From positions 1,488,992-1,552,991 of the forward strand of contig NZ_CP132333.1 of NCBI RefSeq assembly GCF_030758935.1: a stretch of 64,000 bases of DNA, read 5' to 3'. Source of the stretch: Geothrix sp. PMB-07 (GTDB lineage: Bacteria > Acidobacteriota > Holophagae > Holophagales > Holophagaceae). A model generated the notes under the pieces. It ran no database searches, was not told the origin of the DNA, and was given only the letters and a program-made list of their open reading frames with translations. Positions 49,624 to 58,928 of this stretch are shown here, piece after piece (within the stretch, counting starts at the first letter, position 1; every line of letters begins with the position of its first letter). The position numbers and the translations under genes are program-made.

Positions 49624-51552
49624 ATGAAAGGGCAAACGGCACTGTGTTTTCTGCTGGCCTCGGGACTGCTGCAGGCCCAGGCGCCACCCGCGAAGGATCA
49701 GAACCTCGCCGCGGAGCTGGAGGATCTGCTCAACACGCCGATCACGGTGGCCTCGACCAAGGCCATGACCATCCGCGAAAGCCCCGGCATCATCACGGTC
49801 TTCAACCGGGAGGAGATCGTCGCTTCCGGCGCCAAGGATCTTCTCGACGTGCTGCGGTTGGTGCCAGGCTTTGAAATCGGCACGGACACCCAGGGGGTCA
49901 CCAGCGTCTTCGTGCGCGGCATCTGGGGGCACGAGGGGAAGGTGCTCATCCGCGTGGATGGGCAGGAGGCCAATGAGCTGCGCTTCGCCTGCCTCTACCT
50001 GGGGAACAGCTTTCTGACAGAGACTGTCCAGCGCATCGAAATCATTCGGGGCCCCGGCAGCGCCACCTACGGCGGTTTCGCGGAACTGGCCGTCGTCAAC
50101 ATCGTGACCCGCGGCGCCAACGAGCTGAAGGGCGCCTCGGGCTCGGTGAGCGTGGGAAAAACGCCCGACAGCTGGGGGCACCAGACTCTTTCGGCCTCCT
50201 ACGGCGATGTGGCCGGGGACTTCAAGTATTCCGTGGCCGCGGTGGGATCCCGGGGCAACCGCTCGGACCAGGATTTCATCAGCTGGGATGGCGTCGCCAC
50301 CACCGTGATCCCGCTGAAGGACAACGTGGGCTATCAGAACGACACCAACATCAACGTGGGGGTCCAGGGGAAGGGCCTGGGGGTGCGGTTCATCGAGGAC
50401 CGCTACGCCACCTTCGACTACCAGTCGTCGAACGCCCGAATGGAGTTCAATCACCGCTTTGCGGAAGTGAACTATGCCTGGGCTGCGGCCGAAGGGCTCA
50501 CCCTCACGCCCAAGCTCAACTACAAGCGCAGCCAGGGATGGTTCTACCCCTCCCGGGAAGCCACAGGGGACAAGGAAGTCACCCGGATCACCGGAGAGCT
50601 TCAGGGCCTCTGGGATCTCACCAAGGATCTGAACCTGGTCTTCGGGGGCCAGTCCTTCCGGGATGAAGGCGTGGCTCGCGGGAGTGGACAGCTCTGGGAC
50701 AACGGCAAAGACACCATCACCTACACCACCAAGGCGCTCTACGCCCAGGCCCTTTGGAATACGCCCCTGGTCAACGTCACCCTGGGGGGCCGGTATGAAG
50801 ATCACAGCTCCGCCGGCTCGGCCTTCGTGCCCCGCTTCGGGCTCACCAAGGTCATGGGCCGCTTCCATGCGAAGCTCCTGGTGGCCAAAGCCTTCCGCAC
50901 GCCTGTCATCGAGAACCTCGAAGGCAGCGTGGTGCATCCAGAAAAGACCACAGCCTACGAAGTGGAAGTGGGCTACCAGCTCACACCCCAGATGCTGCTG
51001 ACGGTGAATGGCTTCAGCTTGCGGATCCAGGATCCCATTGTGTTTGGCAGCATCGCCGCCACGGCCGCGAACCCCTACACGAACCTGCCTAAAACCGGCA
51101 GTCGCGGGCTGGAATCCACCCTCGCCGTGCGGGGAGCCTGGGGTTATCTGAATGTGACCGGGGCCTACTACCAGGCCAACAGCAACCAGGTGCCCGATTA
51201 CGCGGTGCCCCAGAACGACCGGACGCTGCTGGGGGCGCCCCGCCTCAAACTCACGGCCTATGCGAACGTCATCCTCACGCCCTCCTTGAGCCTGGCGCCC
51301 TCCGTGATCCGCTCGGGCTCCTACTATGCCTACGATCAGGCGCATGCCCTCGTGCCTGGCGAAAGGGATGGCAAGACGATCCTCAACGTCTTCGCGAACT
51401 ACCGCTGGCAGGGGACCAAGCTGCTGGCCTCGCTCGGCGTGGCCAATCTGACGGACGCCAAGCTCTCATACGGAGGCGGCTACATTTCCGCGCCCTCGCC
51501 CAATCCCGCCCAAGGCCGAGAGGTTACCCTCCGCCTCGGCTACAACTTCTAG
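49624..51552 (+). CDS. TonB-dependent outer-membrane receptor
   Basis: A 642-aa TonB-dependent transporter. A signal peptide (MKGQTALCFLLASGLLQAQA) precedes a plug domain (about 45-160: PITVASTKAMTIRESPGIIT, DLLDVLRLVPGFEI, VQRIEIIRGPGSATYGG, VNIVTRG). A beta barrel follows, ending in the aromatic LRLGYNF typical of outer-membrane insertion. The substrate (siderophore, metal, vitamin or sugar) is not evident. The next gene follows 8 bp later, so they are probably cotranscribed. Confidence 0.92.
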   Translation: MKGQTALCFLLASGLLQAQAPPAKDQNLAAELEDLLNTPITVASTKAMTIRESPGIITVFNREEIVASGAKDLLDVLRLVPGFEIGTDTQGVTSVFVRGIWGHEGKVLIRVDGQEANELRFACLYLGNSFLTETVQRIEIIRGPGSATYGGFAELAVVNIVTRGANELKGASGSVSVGKTPDSWGHQTLSASYGDVAGDFKYSVAAVGSRGNRSDQDFISWDGVATTVIPLKDNVGYQNDTNINVGVQGKGLGVRFIEDRYATFDYQSSNARMEFNHRFAEVNYAWAAAEGLTLTPKLNYKRSQGWFYPSREATGDKEVTRITGELQGLWDLTKDLNLVFGGQSFRDEGVARGSGQLWDNGKDTITYTTKALYAQALWNTPLVNVTLGGRYEDHSSAGSAFVPRFGLTKVMGRFHAKLLVAKAFRTPVIENLEGSVVHPEKTTAYEVEVGYQLTPQMLLTVNGFSLRIQDPIVFGSIAATAANPYTNLPKTGSRGLESTLAVRGAWGYLNVTGAYYQANSNQVPDYAVPQNDRTLLGAPRLKLTAYANVILTPSLSLAPSVIRSGSYYAYDQAHALVPGERDGKTILNVFANYRWQGTKLLASLGVANLTDAKLSYGGGYISAPSPNPAQGREVTLRLGYNF

Positions 51553-51560
51553 GAGCCACC

Positions 51561-51986
51561 ATGTCCAAGCGTTCGTTCTTCTCCTGTTTTTGTGCAGGCG
51601 CGCTGCTGCTCGCTGCCAGCACCCTTTCGGCGGGGGATCTCCCCGCGGCGGTTCAGGCCAAATTTGTGAAGATCCTCTGCGCGGCGGCGGGTTCGCCGGG
51701 CAAGGTGGCCTGCAAGGATTCCGAAGTTCTGGCCGAACTCGAGAAAATCGGCGTGGCCCATGATGCCAGCGCGAAGGTTGCCTGGGGGAAGGGCGGTGAG
51801 GTGAAGGCACTGAAGGCCGCGGGGAAGTTTGTCATCTGCGCCAAGCTGGATGACCTTCCGGCCGGTGGCGCCATCGCCATCGTGGAGGAGGGCGGGAAGC
51901 CGCAGATCTACCTGCACATGGGCAACATCGCCGCCTCCGGGGTCACCCTGGCCGACAGCGTCTTGAAAATCGGCAAACGGCTCTAA
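51561..51986 (+). CDS. Small exported protein paired with the TonB receptor
   Basis: A 141-aa protein with a signal peptide (RSFFSCFCAGALLLAASTLSA) and a mature domain AAVQAKFVKILCAAAGSPGK ... LADSVLKIGKRL, with two cysteines (in KILCAA and VACKDS). In other bacteria small YfiR-type periplasmic proteins often sit between a TonB receptor and a histidine kinase, and this one has the same setting, but the YfiR motifs are not clear. It ends 4 nt inside the convergent kinase gene. Function unknown. Confidence 0.75.
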   Translation: MSKRSFFSCFCAGALLLAASTLSAGDLPAAVQAKFVKILCAAAGSPGKVACKDSEVLAELEKIGVAHDASAKVAWGKGGEVKALKAAGKFVICAKLDDLPAGGAIAIVEEGGKPQIYLHMGNIAASGVTLADSVLKIGKRL

Positions 51987-53068
51987 GACGAAACCGCCGC
52001 GCCGAGGCGGAGATGCACCGTGGTTCCACGGCCGACCTGGCTTTCGATGAAGAGCAGGCCGCCGTGGGCCACGATGATGCGGTGACAGACGGCCAAGCCT
52101 AGCCCGGTTCCGCCACCGAAGGTGCTGAAGAAGGGGTCGAAAACCTTCGACAGGGCCTCGGCGGGAATGCCGCAGCCGTTGTCGGCCACGGTGAGATGCC
52201 AGCAGGGCTCGCCGTCGAGCCGTTCTTCCACGGCGTTCAGGATGATGCAGGGTGATTCCACATCTTCTGTGGCTCGGGTCGCATTCTGGAGGAGGTTCTG
52301 CGCCACTTGGCGCAGCAGATCCGGGTCGCCCCGCCAGGTGGCCTGCTCCGGGATCTGGTTGTCCCAGGGCACGGTTTCCGTCAGCGTCGCGCTGCGGAGG
52401 GCATCTTCCCAAAGGCTGCGCAGGAATACGGTGCCCGCCTTGGGGTGCAGGTCCCGGCTGAAGGCCAGGGTGTTGCCCACCACGCGGTTCAGGCGCCCCA
52501 CGCCCTCCTGCATCTTGCGGGCGAGTTCCAGGGGACCGGCCTGCTCGGCGAGATCCTGCACCAGCATTCCCGAGAAGAGGGAGAGGCTGCCCAGCGGGTT
52601 TCGGATTTCGTGGGCCAGTTCAGCGGCCATGCGGCCCATGGCCGCCAGCCGGTCTTCCCGGGTGGCCTGCTGGGCCCGCAGAACGGCCTCGGTGACATCG
52701 CGCAGGGTGACGATGGTGCCCCCGTGGGGTGCGGAGCGCCGCTCTTCTTCGAAGATCAGTTCCCGTCCCTCGGCGGTCTTCACGCGGCGCTGGCCTCCGG
52801 CGCTGCCAGGCTCCCAGGGCGCGGGGCCATCCAGAAACCACCCCTCCATACCTTGGGGACGGTTGGTGAAGCGCAGCGATCCATCTTCGCCCAGCACCCA
52901 GATGGCGAAGGGCACTGCTTCCAGCACGGTCTGCAGCTCGCCCTGCAACTGGCCTAATTGTGCTTGCAGGGCTTCGTAGCGGGCCTGCAGATGTTCCGAG
53001 GCGGCGGTGAAGGCCTCGAAGGCCTCCAGGAGTTGGCGCGGATCCGGGTGGACCTGCGGTTCTGTCAC
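51983..53068 (-). CDS. Soluble PAS sensor histidine kinase
   Basis: A 361-aa histidine kinase without membrane helices. An N-terminal coiled coil and PAS domain (about 45-125) precede HisKA with the phospho-acceptor in AELAHEIRNPLGSLSLFSGM and a HATPase with NLLQNATRA, DNGCGIP and GGGTGLGLAVCHRI. The domain order resembles NtrB/AtoS-type kinases. No response regulator is adjacent. It starts at GTG 53068 overlapping the HEAT gene stop (GTGA) and is the last gene of the five-gene operon. Confidence 0.9.
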   Translation of the reverse strand: MTEPQVHPDPRQLLEAFEAFTAASEHLQARYEALQAQLGQLQGELQTVLEAVPFAIWVLGEDGSLRFTNRPQGMEGWFLDGPAPWEPGSAGGQRRVKTAEGRELIFEEERRSAPHGGTIVTLRDVTEAVLRAQQATREDRLAAMGRMAAELAHEIRNPLGSLSLFSGMLVQDLAEQAGPLELARKMQEGVGRLNRVVGNTLAFSRDLHPKAGTVFLRSLWEDALRSATLTETVPWDNQIPEQATWRGDPDLLRQVAQNLLQNATRATEDVESPCIILNAVEERLDGEPCWHLTVADNGCGIPAEALSKVFDPFFSTFGGGTGLGLAVCHRIIVAHGGLLFIESQVGRGTTVHLRLGAAVSS

Positions 53069-55452
53069 GAGGACACCGGCCGTTCGAGGAGGCGCTGCAT
53101 GGCCTCACGATCTTCACCCTTGGGTTCGCCGTCCACGGCCTTCTTGAGGGCGTTCAGCGCCTCGGGGCTGCCGAGCGCAGCCATGGCCCGAGCCGCAGCC
53201 AGGCGGATGGGCTGGCTTTCTCCGCCCCCGAAGAAGCCCTTCCGTTTGATGCACTCCAACATGGTGGGCAGGGCCTTCGGAGAGGCGATGTGCCCCAGCG
53301 TATCCAGAGCCTGAATGCGGATCCGCTCCAGCACGCGCTTATCCAGGGCGAGCTCCTCGATCTGCGGCAAGCCCGCCTCGGAACGCAGTTGCCCCAGCGC
53401 GAAGAGGATCTCCTGCATGGTTTCCACGTCCGTGTCTTTCATGCGGGCGAGCAGGTGTGGTTCGGCCACGGGGCCACCCAGCTTCCAGAGGGCGCGGACG
53501 GCCGTGCGCCGGACTCGGGGCTCCGGGTTTCGGAGGTGCGGAATGATGGCGGGGACGCAGTCGGCGGCACCCAGATCCGAGAGCAGCGTCAACGCATTGC
53601 GCACGAGGTACCAGGCCGGTGATTCAAGGGATTCCAGAAGGGTTGGCAGGGCGGTGGGCCCCAGGCTCCGTACCGCTTCCACCAGGCGGCCCCGGCGGGC
53701 CCGGTCAGTCTCGTCGCCAAGGCGGTGGGTGAGGTGGCGGGCCATGGGCTCACCGATGAATTCGAAATAGGGCTGCATTTCGGGAAGCATGTCTTCCCGT
53801 TTGAGGGAGAGGGCGTAGTCCACCGCAAGGTCGAGCAGCTCGGGCCTTTGGATGGCGGTCCGCAGTCGGCCAAGCGCCTCGTTGCGCCAGGGCTGCTGTT
53901 CGTCGAGGAAGGCACACAGCCCTTCGAGTTCTTGAAGGTCCGCCAGGACAGGGCCCAGTTCGCCCCGGCATATCAGGCCGGTGAGCAGGGATTCGAGGGC
54001 TTCGGTGGTCCAGCGGTGGATGGGGGGATCGGGCTCCCAGGCGAAATGGGCCCGCAGGGCTTCCGCCAGCGAACCTTCCGCTTCAGGGGGGAGGCCGGGA
54101 TCGAAGGTCCACCGGGCGACGCCGTTCAGGGTCTTGATGCTCAGCAGGCGCAGATCGGCCCGTTCGCTGCTGAGGGTTTCCAGCATGATCTCCTGGATGC
54201 GGATGAAGTCATCGAAGCGGCGGAGGTCCAGCAGCTCGCGCAGCAGGGCCAGCCGTTCTTCGTGACTCAGCTCGTAGAGGTGGCCCTCCTCCAGAACCTT
54301 GAGAATCTTGGCTTCCAGGCTGAGCTCTTCCCAGGCCAAGTGCCTGAGGATGGCTTCGGCCTGAGAGGCGTCCTGCCCTGTGACACGGAGGTGAGATGAC
54401 AACGTGCGCATGAGGCGCTCGCGGTCCGGAAGGGGGCGCAGGATGTCTTGGACGGGGCCCTTCAGCTGGGGCCAGCTGAGCCCCTGGGCCAGCAGCGTGC
54501 TGGTGGACACCGCCAGGATTTCCCCGGCCAGGGCCTTCACGCCCAGGCCAAGACCAGCTGGGTGTTCGGGCAGGCTGCCCAACCCGGCCAGGAGGCTGAA
54601 CTGCACTTCCGGGGCAAGCCCCATGAGCACCTGCCGCAGGGTGCCCAGCTGGCCAGGCGTGGGCATGCCCTCGCCCAGGCCCAGTTCCCGCCCCAGGGGC
54701 CCGAGGCCGCTGAGATCGGCCGGACCGAATCCTGACATAGGACCGACTCCCCCTTCGTCGGCAAGACCGCCGGGAGAACCATCCTCGTCGCCGCCGATGG
54801 AGCCGCTGCGGACCCCGCCCACCGAGAAGCCGGTCTTGCCGAAGCCAGGGCCCGAGGCGCTGCCGGTGGTGGTTCCCGGTCCGGCCCCTTTGGCCAGGGT
54901 GGTGAGCAGGGCCTCTCGGATGAATTTGACCAGGTTCTCCGGCGAATGGGAGGTGGGCGGCGGGGGCTGGGCTGGCGGGGCCGGGGAAAAGGCCGGGGCC
55001 TTGTCGCCTGCACCGGATTCTTCGCCCTCGGTCACTTCCTGGTACCGGGTCTGGGACACCTTGATGTGGCGGACATCAGAGGCTTTCAGCAGGCCCTCAA
55101 GACCACCGACTTCTTCCAGCTTGGCCGGTTTGGTCGCCATGCCCTGGAGGAAGGTCAGGACCTCTTCCTGGGTGAGGCCTCGTTCAAAGGAGAAGCCGCT
55201 GATGCCCCGTTCCGAAACCAGCCTGATCAGGCTGGCGATCTGGGGAATACGTGCGTCCTGCACCTGCCCATCCACGAAAGCCTTGGCTCCCGTGACGATG
55301 AACTGGATGCGCGGCTGGTCCAGCAGGCTGGCCTCCAACACCAGATGGGCCTTGGCCAGGCCCTCCTGGGCACGGGGGTGCATGGCCGTGTACATCTGCA
55401 GCGCCTTGAGGGCCACGGTCAGGCTCTGGGCCACCTGCAGGAAGTCGTTCAT
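53065..55452 (-). CDS. Large HEAT-repeat protein
   Basis: A 795-aa soluble protein. The N-terminal region (about 1-120, MNDFLQVAQSLTVALKALQM...FVDGQVQDARIPQIASLI) is helical and not recognised. A glycine/proline-rich low-complexity segment spans about 155-250. The C-terminal half is HEAT repeats, for example CVPAIIPHLRNPEPRVRRTA and LPQIEELALDKRVLERIRI. The start is ATG 55452 in an ATGA overlap with the HD gene; the long open extension to 55920 is a shadow of that gene. It is probably a scaffold working with the adjoining HD protein and kinase. Confidence 0.85.
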   Translation of the reverse strand: MNDFLQVAQSLTVALKALQMYTAMHPRAQEGLAKAHLVLEASLLDQPRIQFIVTGAKAFVDGQVQDARIPQIASLIRLVSERGISGFSFERGLTQEEVLTFLQGMATKPAKLEEVGGLEGLLKASDVRHIKVSQTRYQEVTEGEESGAGDKAPAFSPAPPAQPPPPTSHSPENLVKFIREALLTTLAKGAGPGTTTGSASGPGFGKTGFSVGGVRSGSIGGDEDGSPGGLADEGGVGPMSGFGPADLSGLGPLGRELGLGEGMPTPGQLGTLRQVLMGLAPEVQFSLLAGLGSLPEHPAGLGLGVKALAGEILAVSTSTLLAQGLSWPQLKGPVQDILRPLPDRERLMRTLSSHLRVTGQDASQAEAILRHLAWEELSLEAKILKVLEEGHLYELSHEERLALLRELLDLRRFDDFIRIQEIMLETLSSERADLRLLSIKTLNGVARWTFDPGLPPEAEGSLAEALRAHFAWEPDPPIHRWTTEALESLLTGLICRGELGPVLADLQELEGLCAFLDEQQPWRNEALGRLRTAIQRPELLDLAVDYALSLKREDMLPEMQPYFEFIGEPMARHLTHRLGDETDRARRGRLVEAVRSLGPTALPTLLESLESPAWYLVRNALTLLSDLGAADCVPAIIPHLRNPEPRVRRTAVRALWKLGGPVAEPHLLARMKDTDVETMQEILFALGQLRSEAGLPQIEELALDKRVLERIRIQALDTLGHIASPKALPTMLECIKRKGFFGGGESQPIRLAAARAMAALGSPEALNALKKAVDGEPKGEDREAMQRLLERPVSS

Positions 55453-56129
55453 GGCGGCGTCATCTCCATGGGATCGGACCACTCGCGCCTCAGCTGGGCG
55501 TAATGGGCTTCGATGAAGGCCAGCCTGCGGCGGCCTTCCTCCTGGGCGGGCTCGGTGTTGAAGCTGGCCGTGATGGTGCGGGCGAGATCCAGCCAGGCCT
55601 CGCCCCGGCGCAGGATCTCGGCGGTGCTGATGGGCTGGAAGGCCCCGCTGATGCAGCCGAAGTGGATGAGGCTGGCGGCTCCGATCTTGCTGAGCTTGTC
55701 GCAGTCCCAGAGGCAGGCGGTTTCCAGCGGCTCGAGGCGCCGGGTGAGCTTCAGTCCCACGTGGTGTTCGATGGCGTGGCGCACGGCGGGGATCTTTTCC
55801 GTGGGGAAGTCCGTCCCCGCGAGGATCTCCTCGACCTTGGCCGAGGCATCCTGGGCGTGGGTGTCCTTGCCGTGGGGATCCTTCAGCCGCTTGGCCACAT
55901 CGTGCAGCCAGGCGGCGCACTCCACCACCTCCGCGTCCGCGCCGGTGGCCGGGGCCAGCCAGCGGGCCAGCAGCACGGCCGCGTAGGTGTGTTCAAAGCG
56001 GTAGTTGAAGATGGGCTGGTAGCTCCCATCCACCTCATGGCCGATGCCCCAGAACCGGATCGAGTCAGCATCCGAGAAGCGCCGCAGCGCTTGTTCACAG
56101 GCGGTCCGCCAGGGAGTGGTTGGGGTCAT
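55449..56129 (-). CDS. HD-domain phosphohydrolase
   Basis: A 226-aa HD superfamily protein. The metal-binding histidines are in RFEHTYAAVLLARWL, the doublet in CAAWLHDVAKRL, and later HAIEHHVG and the Asp in LWDCDKLSKIGA. This pattern fits YfbR/HDIG-type nucleotide or nucleotide-second-messenger phosphohydrolases; the substrate is unknown. It is coupled to hutH upstream and the HEAT gene downstream by ATGA overlaps. Confidence 0.87.
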   Translation of the reverse strand: MTPTTPWRTACEQALRRFSDADSIRFWGIGHEVDGSYQPIFNYRFEHTYAAVLLARWLAPATGADAEVVECAAWLHDVAKRLKDPHGKDTHAQDASAKVEEILAGTDFPTEKIPAVRHAIEHHVGLKLTRRLEPLETACLWDCDKLSKIGAASLIHFGCISGAFQPISTAEILRRGEAWLDLARTITASFNTEPAQEEGRRRLAFIEAHYAQLRREWSDPMEMTPP

Positions 56130-57616
56130 GGACGGGCTTCCTCATAGTCCGCGAGCGCATCGAGGGTGGCTTGTATTTCCACAAACATGACGCGATCCGA
56201 CCAGGGTGCGCAAGCCTTGGACAGCTTTTCCATGAGGGGCTCCAGGCCCTTGGCCGGGGCCAGGCCGAGGATGCGCACCCCTTCCAGGGCCATGCGGGCC
56301 TCGATGGCCAGCACCTGCTCCAGGGCATCCACGGCCCGCAGCAGCTTGCGGGCGGCGATGGGGCCCATGCTGACGTGATCCTCCTTGCCGGCGCTGGTGG
56401 GGATGGTGTCCACGCAGGCGGGGTGGGCCAAGCCCTTCATCTCGCTCACGAGGGCGGCGGAGGTGACGTGGGCCATCATGAAGCCGGATTCCAGGCCGCC
56501 GTTCTGGGTGAGGAAGGCGGGCAGGTCCGAGTAGGCGGGGTTCACCAGGCGCTCCTGACGGCGCTCGGAAATGCTGGCCAGATCGGCCGCGGCAATGGCG
56601 AGCACATCGCAGGCGAAGGCCGGGTACTGGCCATGGAAGTTGCCGCCGGAGCGGGATTCCTGCGTGTCCGTGAAGATCATCGGGTTGTCGGTGGCGCTGT
56701 TCAGTTCGGTTTCCAGAATGGCGCCGGCGAAGGCCAGGGCATCGCGGGTGACGCCATGCACCTGGGGCAGGCAGCGCAGGCTGTAAGCATCCTGCACACG
56801 GTGGCAGTCCTTGTGGCTTTCGGAAATGGCGCTGCTGGTGCCGAGGATCCTCCGCATGTTCTCGGCCACGGCGATCTGGCCGGGATGGGGGCGGGCCGCG
56901 TGGATGCGGGGATCGAAGGCCGCGCGGGTGCCGCGCAGGGCCTCCAGGCTGAGGGCCGCGATCTCATCCGCGAGGGTGGTCAGACGGGTGAACTTCTCCA
57001 CCGCCAGGTTGCCCAGCGACGTGATGAGCTGGGTGCCATTGATGAGGGCCAAGCCTTCCTTGGCCTGCAGGGTGACAGGCTTGAGGCCGGCCTTGGCCAG
57101 GGCCTCGCCGCTGGGGACATGCTTGCCGTCGGACCAGGCCAGGCCTTCGCCCACGAGCATGAGGGCCATATGGGCCAGGGGAGCCAGATCGCCGCTGGCG
57201 CCGACGCTGCCCTGGCTGGGCACCACGGGCACCACGTCCTGGTTGAGGCAGGCCGCCAGCAGGTGGATGGGTTCGGGCCGGATGCCGCTGTGGGCCTTCA
57301 GCAGGCAGTTGATGCGGGCGGCCATGAGGGCCCGCGTCTGGTCCTTGGGCAGGGGCTCACCCACACCGGCCGCGTGGCTGCGGATGAGGTTGAGCTGCAG
57401 CTGCTGCAGTTGGTCCGGCGCGATGACCACGGTGGCGAACTGGCCGAAGCCGGTATTGATGCCGTAGACGGTGCGGCCTTCGGCGACGATGCGGTCAACG
57501 ACCGCGCGGTTCTCGGCGACGAGGGCGAGGGCGCCTTCATCCAGCGTGACGCCTTCGCCGGCGGCGATGCGCGCCAGCAGGGACGCAGTGAGGGAGCGGC
57601 CATCGAGATGAATCAT
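56126..57616 (-). CDS. hutH: Histidine ammonia-lyase
   Basis: A 496-aa MIO-dependent lyase. The self-forming MIO triad A140-S141-G142 is in GSVGASGDLAPLAH, the catalytic Tyr51 in TVYGINTGFG, and SHAAGVG at 80-86 carries the histidine at the position expected in HutH rather than PAL/TAL. It converts histidine to urocanate plus ammonia. No hutU, hutI or hutG is in the window, so either the pathway is completed elsewhere or urocanate/ammonia serves another role. It is the second gene of a coupled operon behind an MFS transporter. Confidence 0.9.
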   Translation of the reverse strand: MIHLDGRSLTASLLARIAAGEGVTLDEGALALVAENRAVVDRIVAEGRTVYGINTGFGQFATVVIAPDQLQQLQLNLIRSHAAGVGEPLPKDQTRALMAARINCLLKAHSGIRPEPIHLLAACLNQDVVPVVPSQGSVGASGDLAPLAHMALMLVGEGLAWSDGKHVPSGEALAKAGLKPVTLQAKEGLALINGTQLITSLGNLAVEKFTRLTTLADEIAALSLEALRGTRAAFDPRIHAARPHPGQIAVAENMRRILGTSSAISESHKDCHRVQDAYSLRCLPQVHGVTRDALAFAGAILETELNSATDNPMIFTDTQESRSGGNFHGQYPAFACDVLAIAAADLASISERRQERLVNPAYSDLPAFLTQNGGLESGFMMAHVTSAALVSEMKGLAHPACVDTIPTSAGKEDHVSMGPIAARKLLRAVDALEQVLAIEARMALEGVRILGLAPAKGLEPLMEKLSKACAPWSDRVMFVEIQATLDALADYEEARP

Positions 57617-58890
57617 GAGACTTCCTTGGGGGGGGTGGGGGAAAGGGTGAGGGCCAGCACCAGGGCCAGGCCCAGGGTGAGTCCGGCCACGGTGTAGGTG
57701 GTTTGTCCGCCCCAGCGGGCGAAGGTGAAGGTGCCCACGGCGGGGCCGATGATGCGGCCCATGCCGGTCATGGCATTGATGACGCCGAAGAGGGCCCCCT
57801 GATCTTCAGGCGGCGTCAGGCGGCTGGCCAGGGCCGTGCCCGCGGTGTTGCCCATGCCACTGCCCCAGGAGAGCGGAATGAAGAGCAGGACGAAGGGCCA
57901 CATCCAGGCCGCCTTGGGCATCAAGGGCAGGGTCACGCCCATGAGCACCAGACCCGTGATGAGCGCCACCCGCTCGGGGATGCGCTTGGCCACCACCCGC
58001 ACCAGGCCGCCCTGGTAGATCACCAGCAGCACACCGATGCCCGCAAACAGGTAGCCCACCTCGCGCTGGTGGAAGTCGAACCGCTGGTGCACCAGCAGGG
58101 CGAAGGTGCCCTCCATCATGGCGAAACCCGCCATGGCCAACAGGGACACGCCGAGAATCTGGGGCAGGCCCGGTCGCTTGAGTGCCTTCACCAGGGCGTG
58201 ACCGCGGCTCTCGTGGGAACGGGCGCGGGCACGGACTTCGGGCGTGAGGGTTTCCGGCAGCCAGAAGAGCACCATCAAGGAGGCCAACAGGGACAGGCCC
58301 GCCGCCACAAAGAAGGGCAGGTGCCAGCCCTTGGTGGCCAGCAGGTGGTGGCCGAAGGCGCTGCCACTGAGTACGCCCGCCATGGCGGGGCCCAGCACGA
58401 AGCCCAGGCCGAAGGCGGCGCCGATCATGCCGAGGACCTTCGAGCGCTCCTCCGGCGAGGAGGTATCGGCCATGGCCGCCTGGGCCACCGAAATGTTGCC
58501 GCCGGTGATGCCATCAAGAATCCGCGCGGCCAGCATCCACTCGAAGCGGCTGGTGAGGGCCAGCATGAGGTAGCCGAAGGCCGAGCCCACGAGGCTCATC
58601 CACAGCACGGGCTTGCGGCCCACTTTGTCTGAGACGCGGCCCAGGATGGGCGAGGCAATGAACTGCATGACGCTGTAGCTGAGGAAGCCCACGCCTGCCC
58701 AGAAGGCGCCCGGCGTGGTGCCCGCGCCACCCAGGCCCAGGAAGTGATTGACGCTGGCCATCCAGGCGCTGGGGTGGTCTGCGATGGCCTGCGCGTAGAG
58801 CGGCAGGATGGGAATGACGATGCCGAAGCCCAGGAGGTCGACGAAGACCGTGAGGAAGATGGCCGTCCTGGCGCGTTTGGAAGACTGCAT
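57613..58890 (-). CDS. MFS transporter (DHA1/TetA-like)
   Basis: A 425-aa, 12-helix major facilitator protein. The first helix VFVDLLGFGIVIPILPLYA is typical of the TCR/TetA subgroup of DHA1 antiporters. Motif A is GRVSDKVGRKPVL in loop 2-3, and motif C-like glycines are in IGAAFGLGFVLGPAMAG. It could export a drug or, given its coupling to hutH (ATGA), move histidine or urocanate. The operon function is undetermined. Confidence 0.87.
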   Translation of the reverse strand: MQSSKRARTAIFLTVFVDLLGFGIVIPILPLYAQAIADHPSAWMASVNHFLGLGGAGTTPGAFWAGVGFLSYSVMQFIASPILGRVSDKVGRKPVLWMSLVGSAFGYLMLALTSRFEWMLAARILDGITGGNISVAQAAMADTSSPEERSKVLGMIGAAFGLGFVLGPAMAGVLSGSAFGHHLLATKGWHLPFFVAAGLSLLASLMVLFWLPETLTPEVRARARSHESRGHALVKALKRPGLPQILGVSLLAMAGFAMMEGTFALLVHQRFDFHQREVGYLFAGIGVLLVIYQGGLVRVVAKRIPERVALITGLVLMGVTLPLMPKAAWMWPFVLLFIPLSWGSGMGNTAGTALASRLTPPEDQGALFGVINAMTGMGRIIGPAVGTFTFARWGGQTTYTVAGLTLGLALVLALTLSPTPPKEVS

Positions 58891-58908
58891 GAGGCTCTCC
58901 AGGCTCCC

Positions 58909-58914
58909 AGTGTA
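58909..58914 (-). promoter_or_regulatory. Candidate -10 of the MFS-hutH-HD-HEAT-kinase operon
   Basis: TACACT on the minus strand, 18 bp before the MFS start codon. It matches the local TAGACT-type -10 but lacks a good -35. Confidence 0.35.
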
Positions 58915-58928
58915 GCCCGGGGGCGCCC

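Noticed and set aside
55453-55920. N-terminal extension of the HEAT-repeat frame
   Set aside because: It overlaps the HD-domain gene out of frame; ATG 55452 in the ATGA overlap is the natural start.
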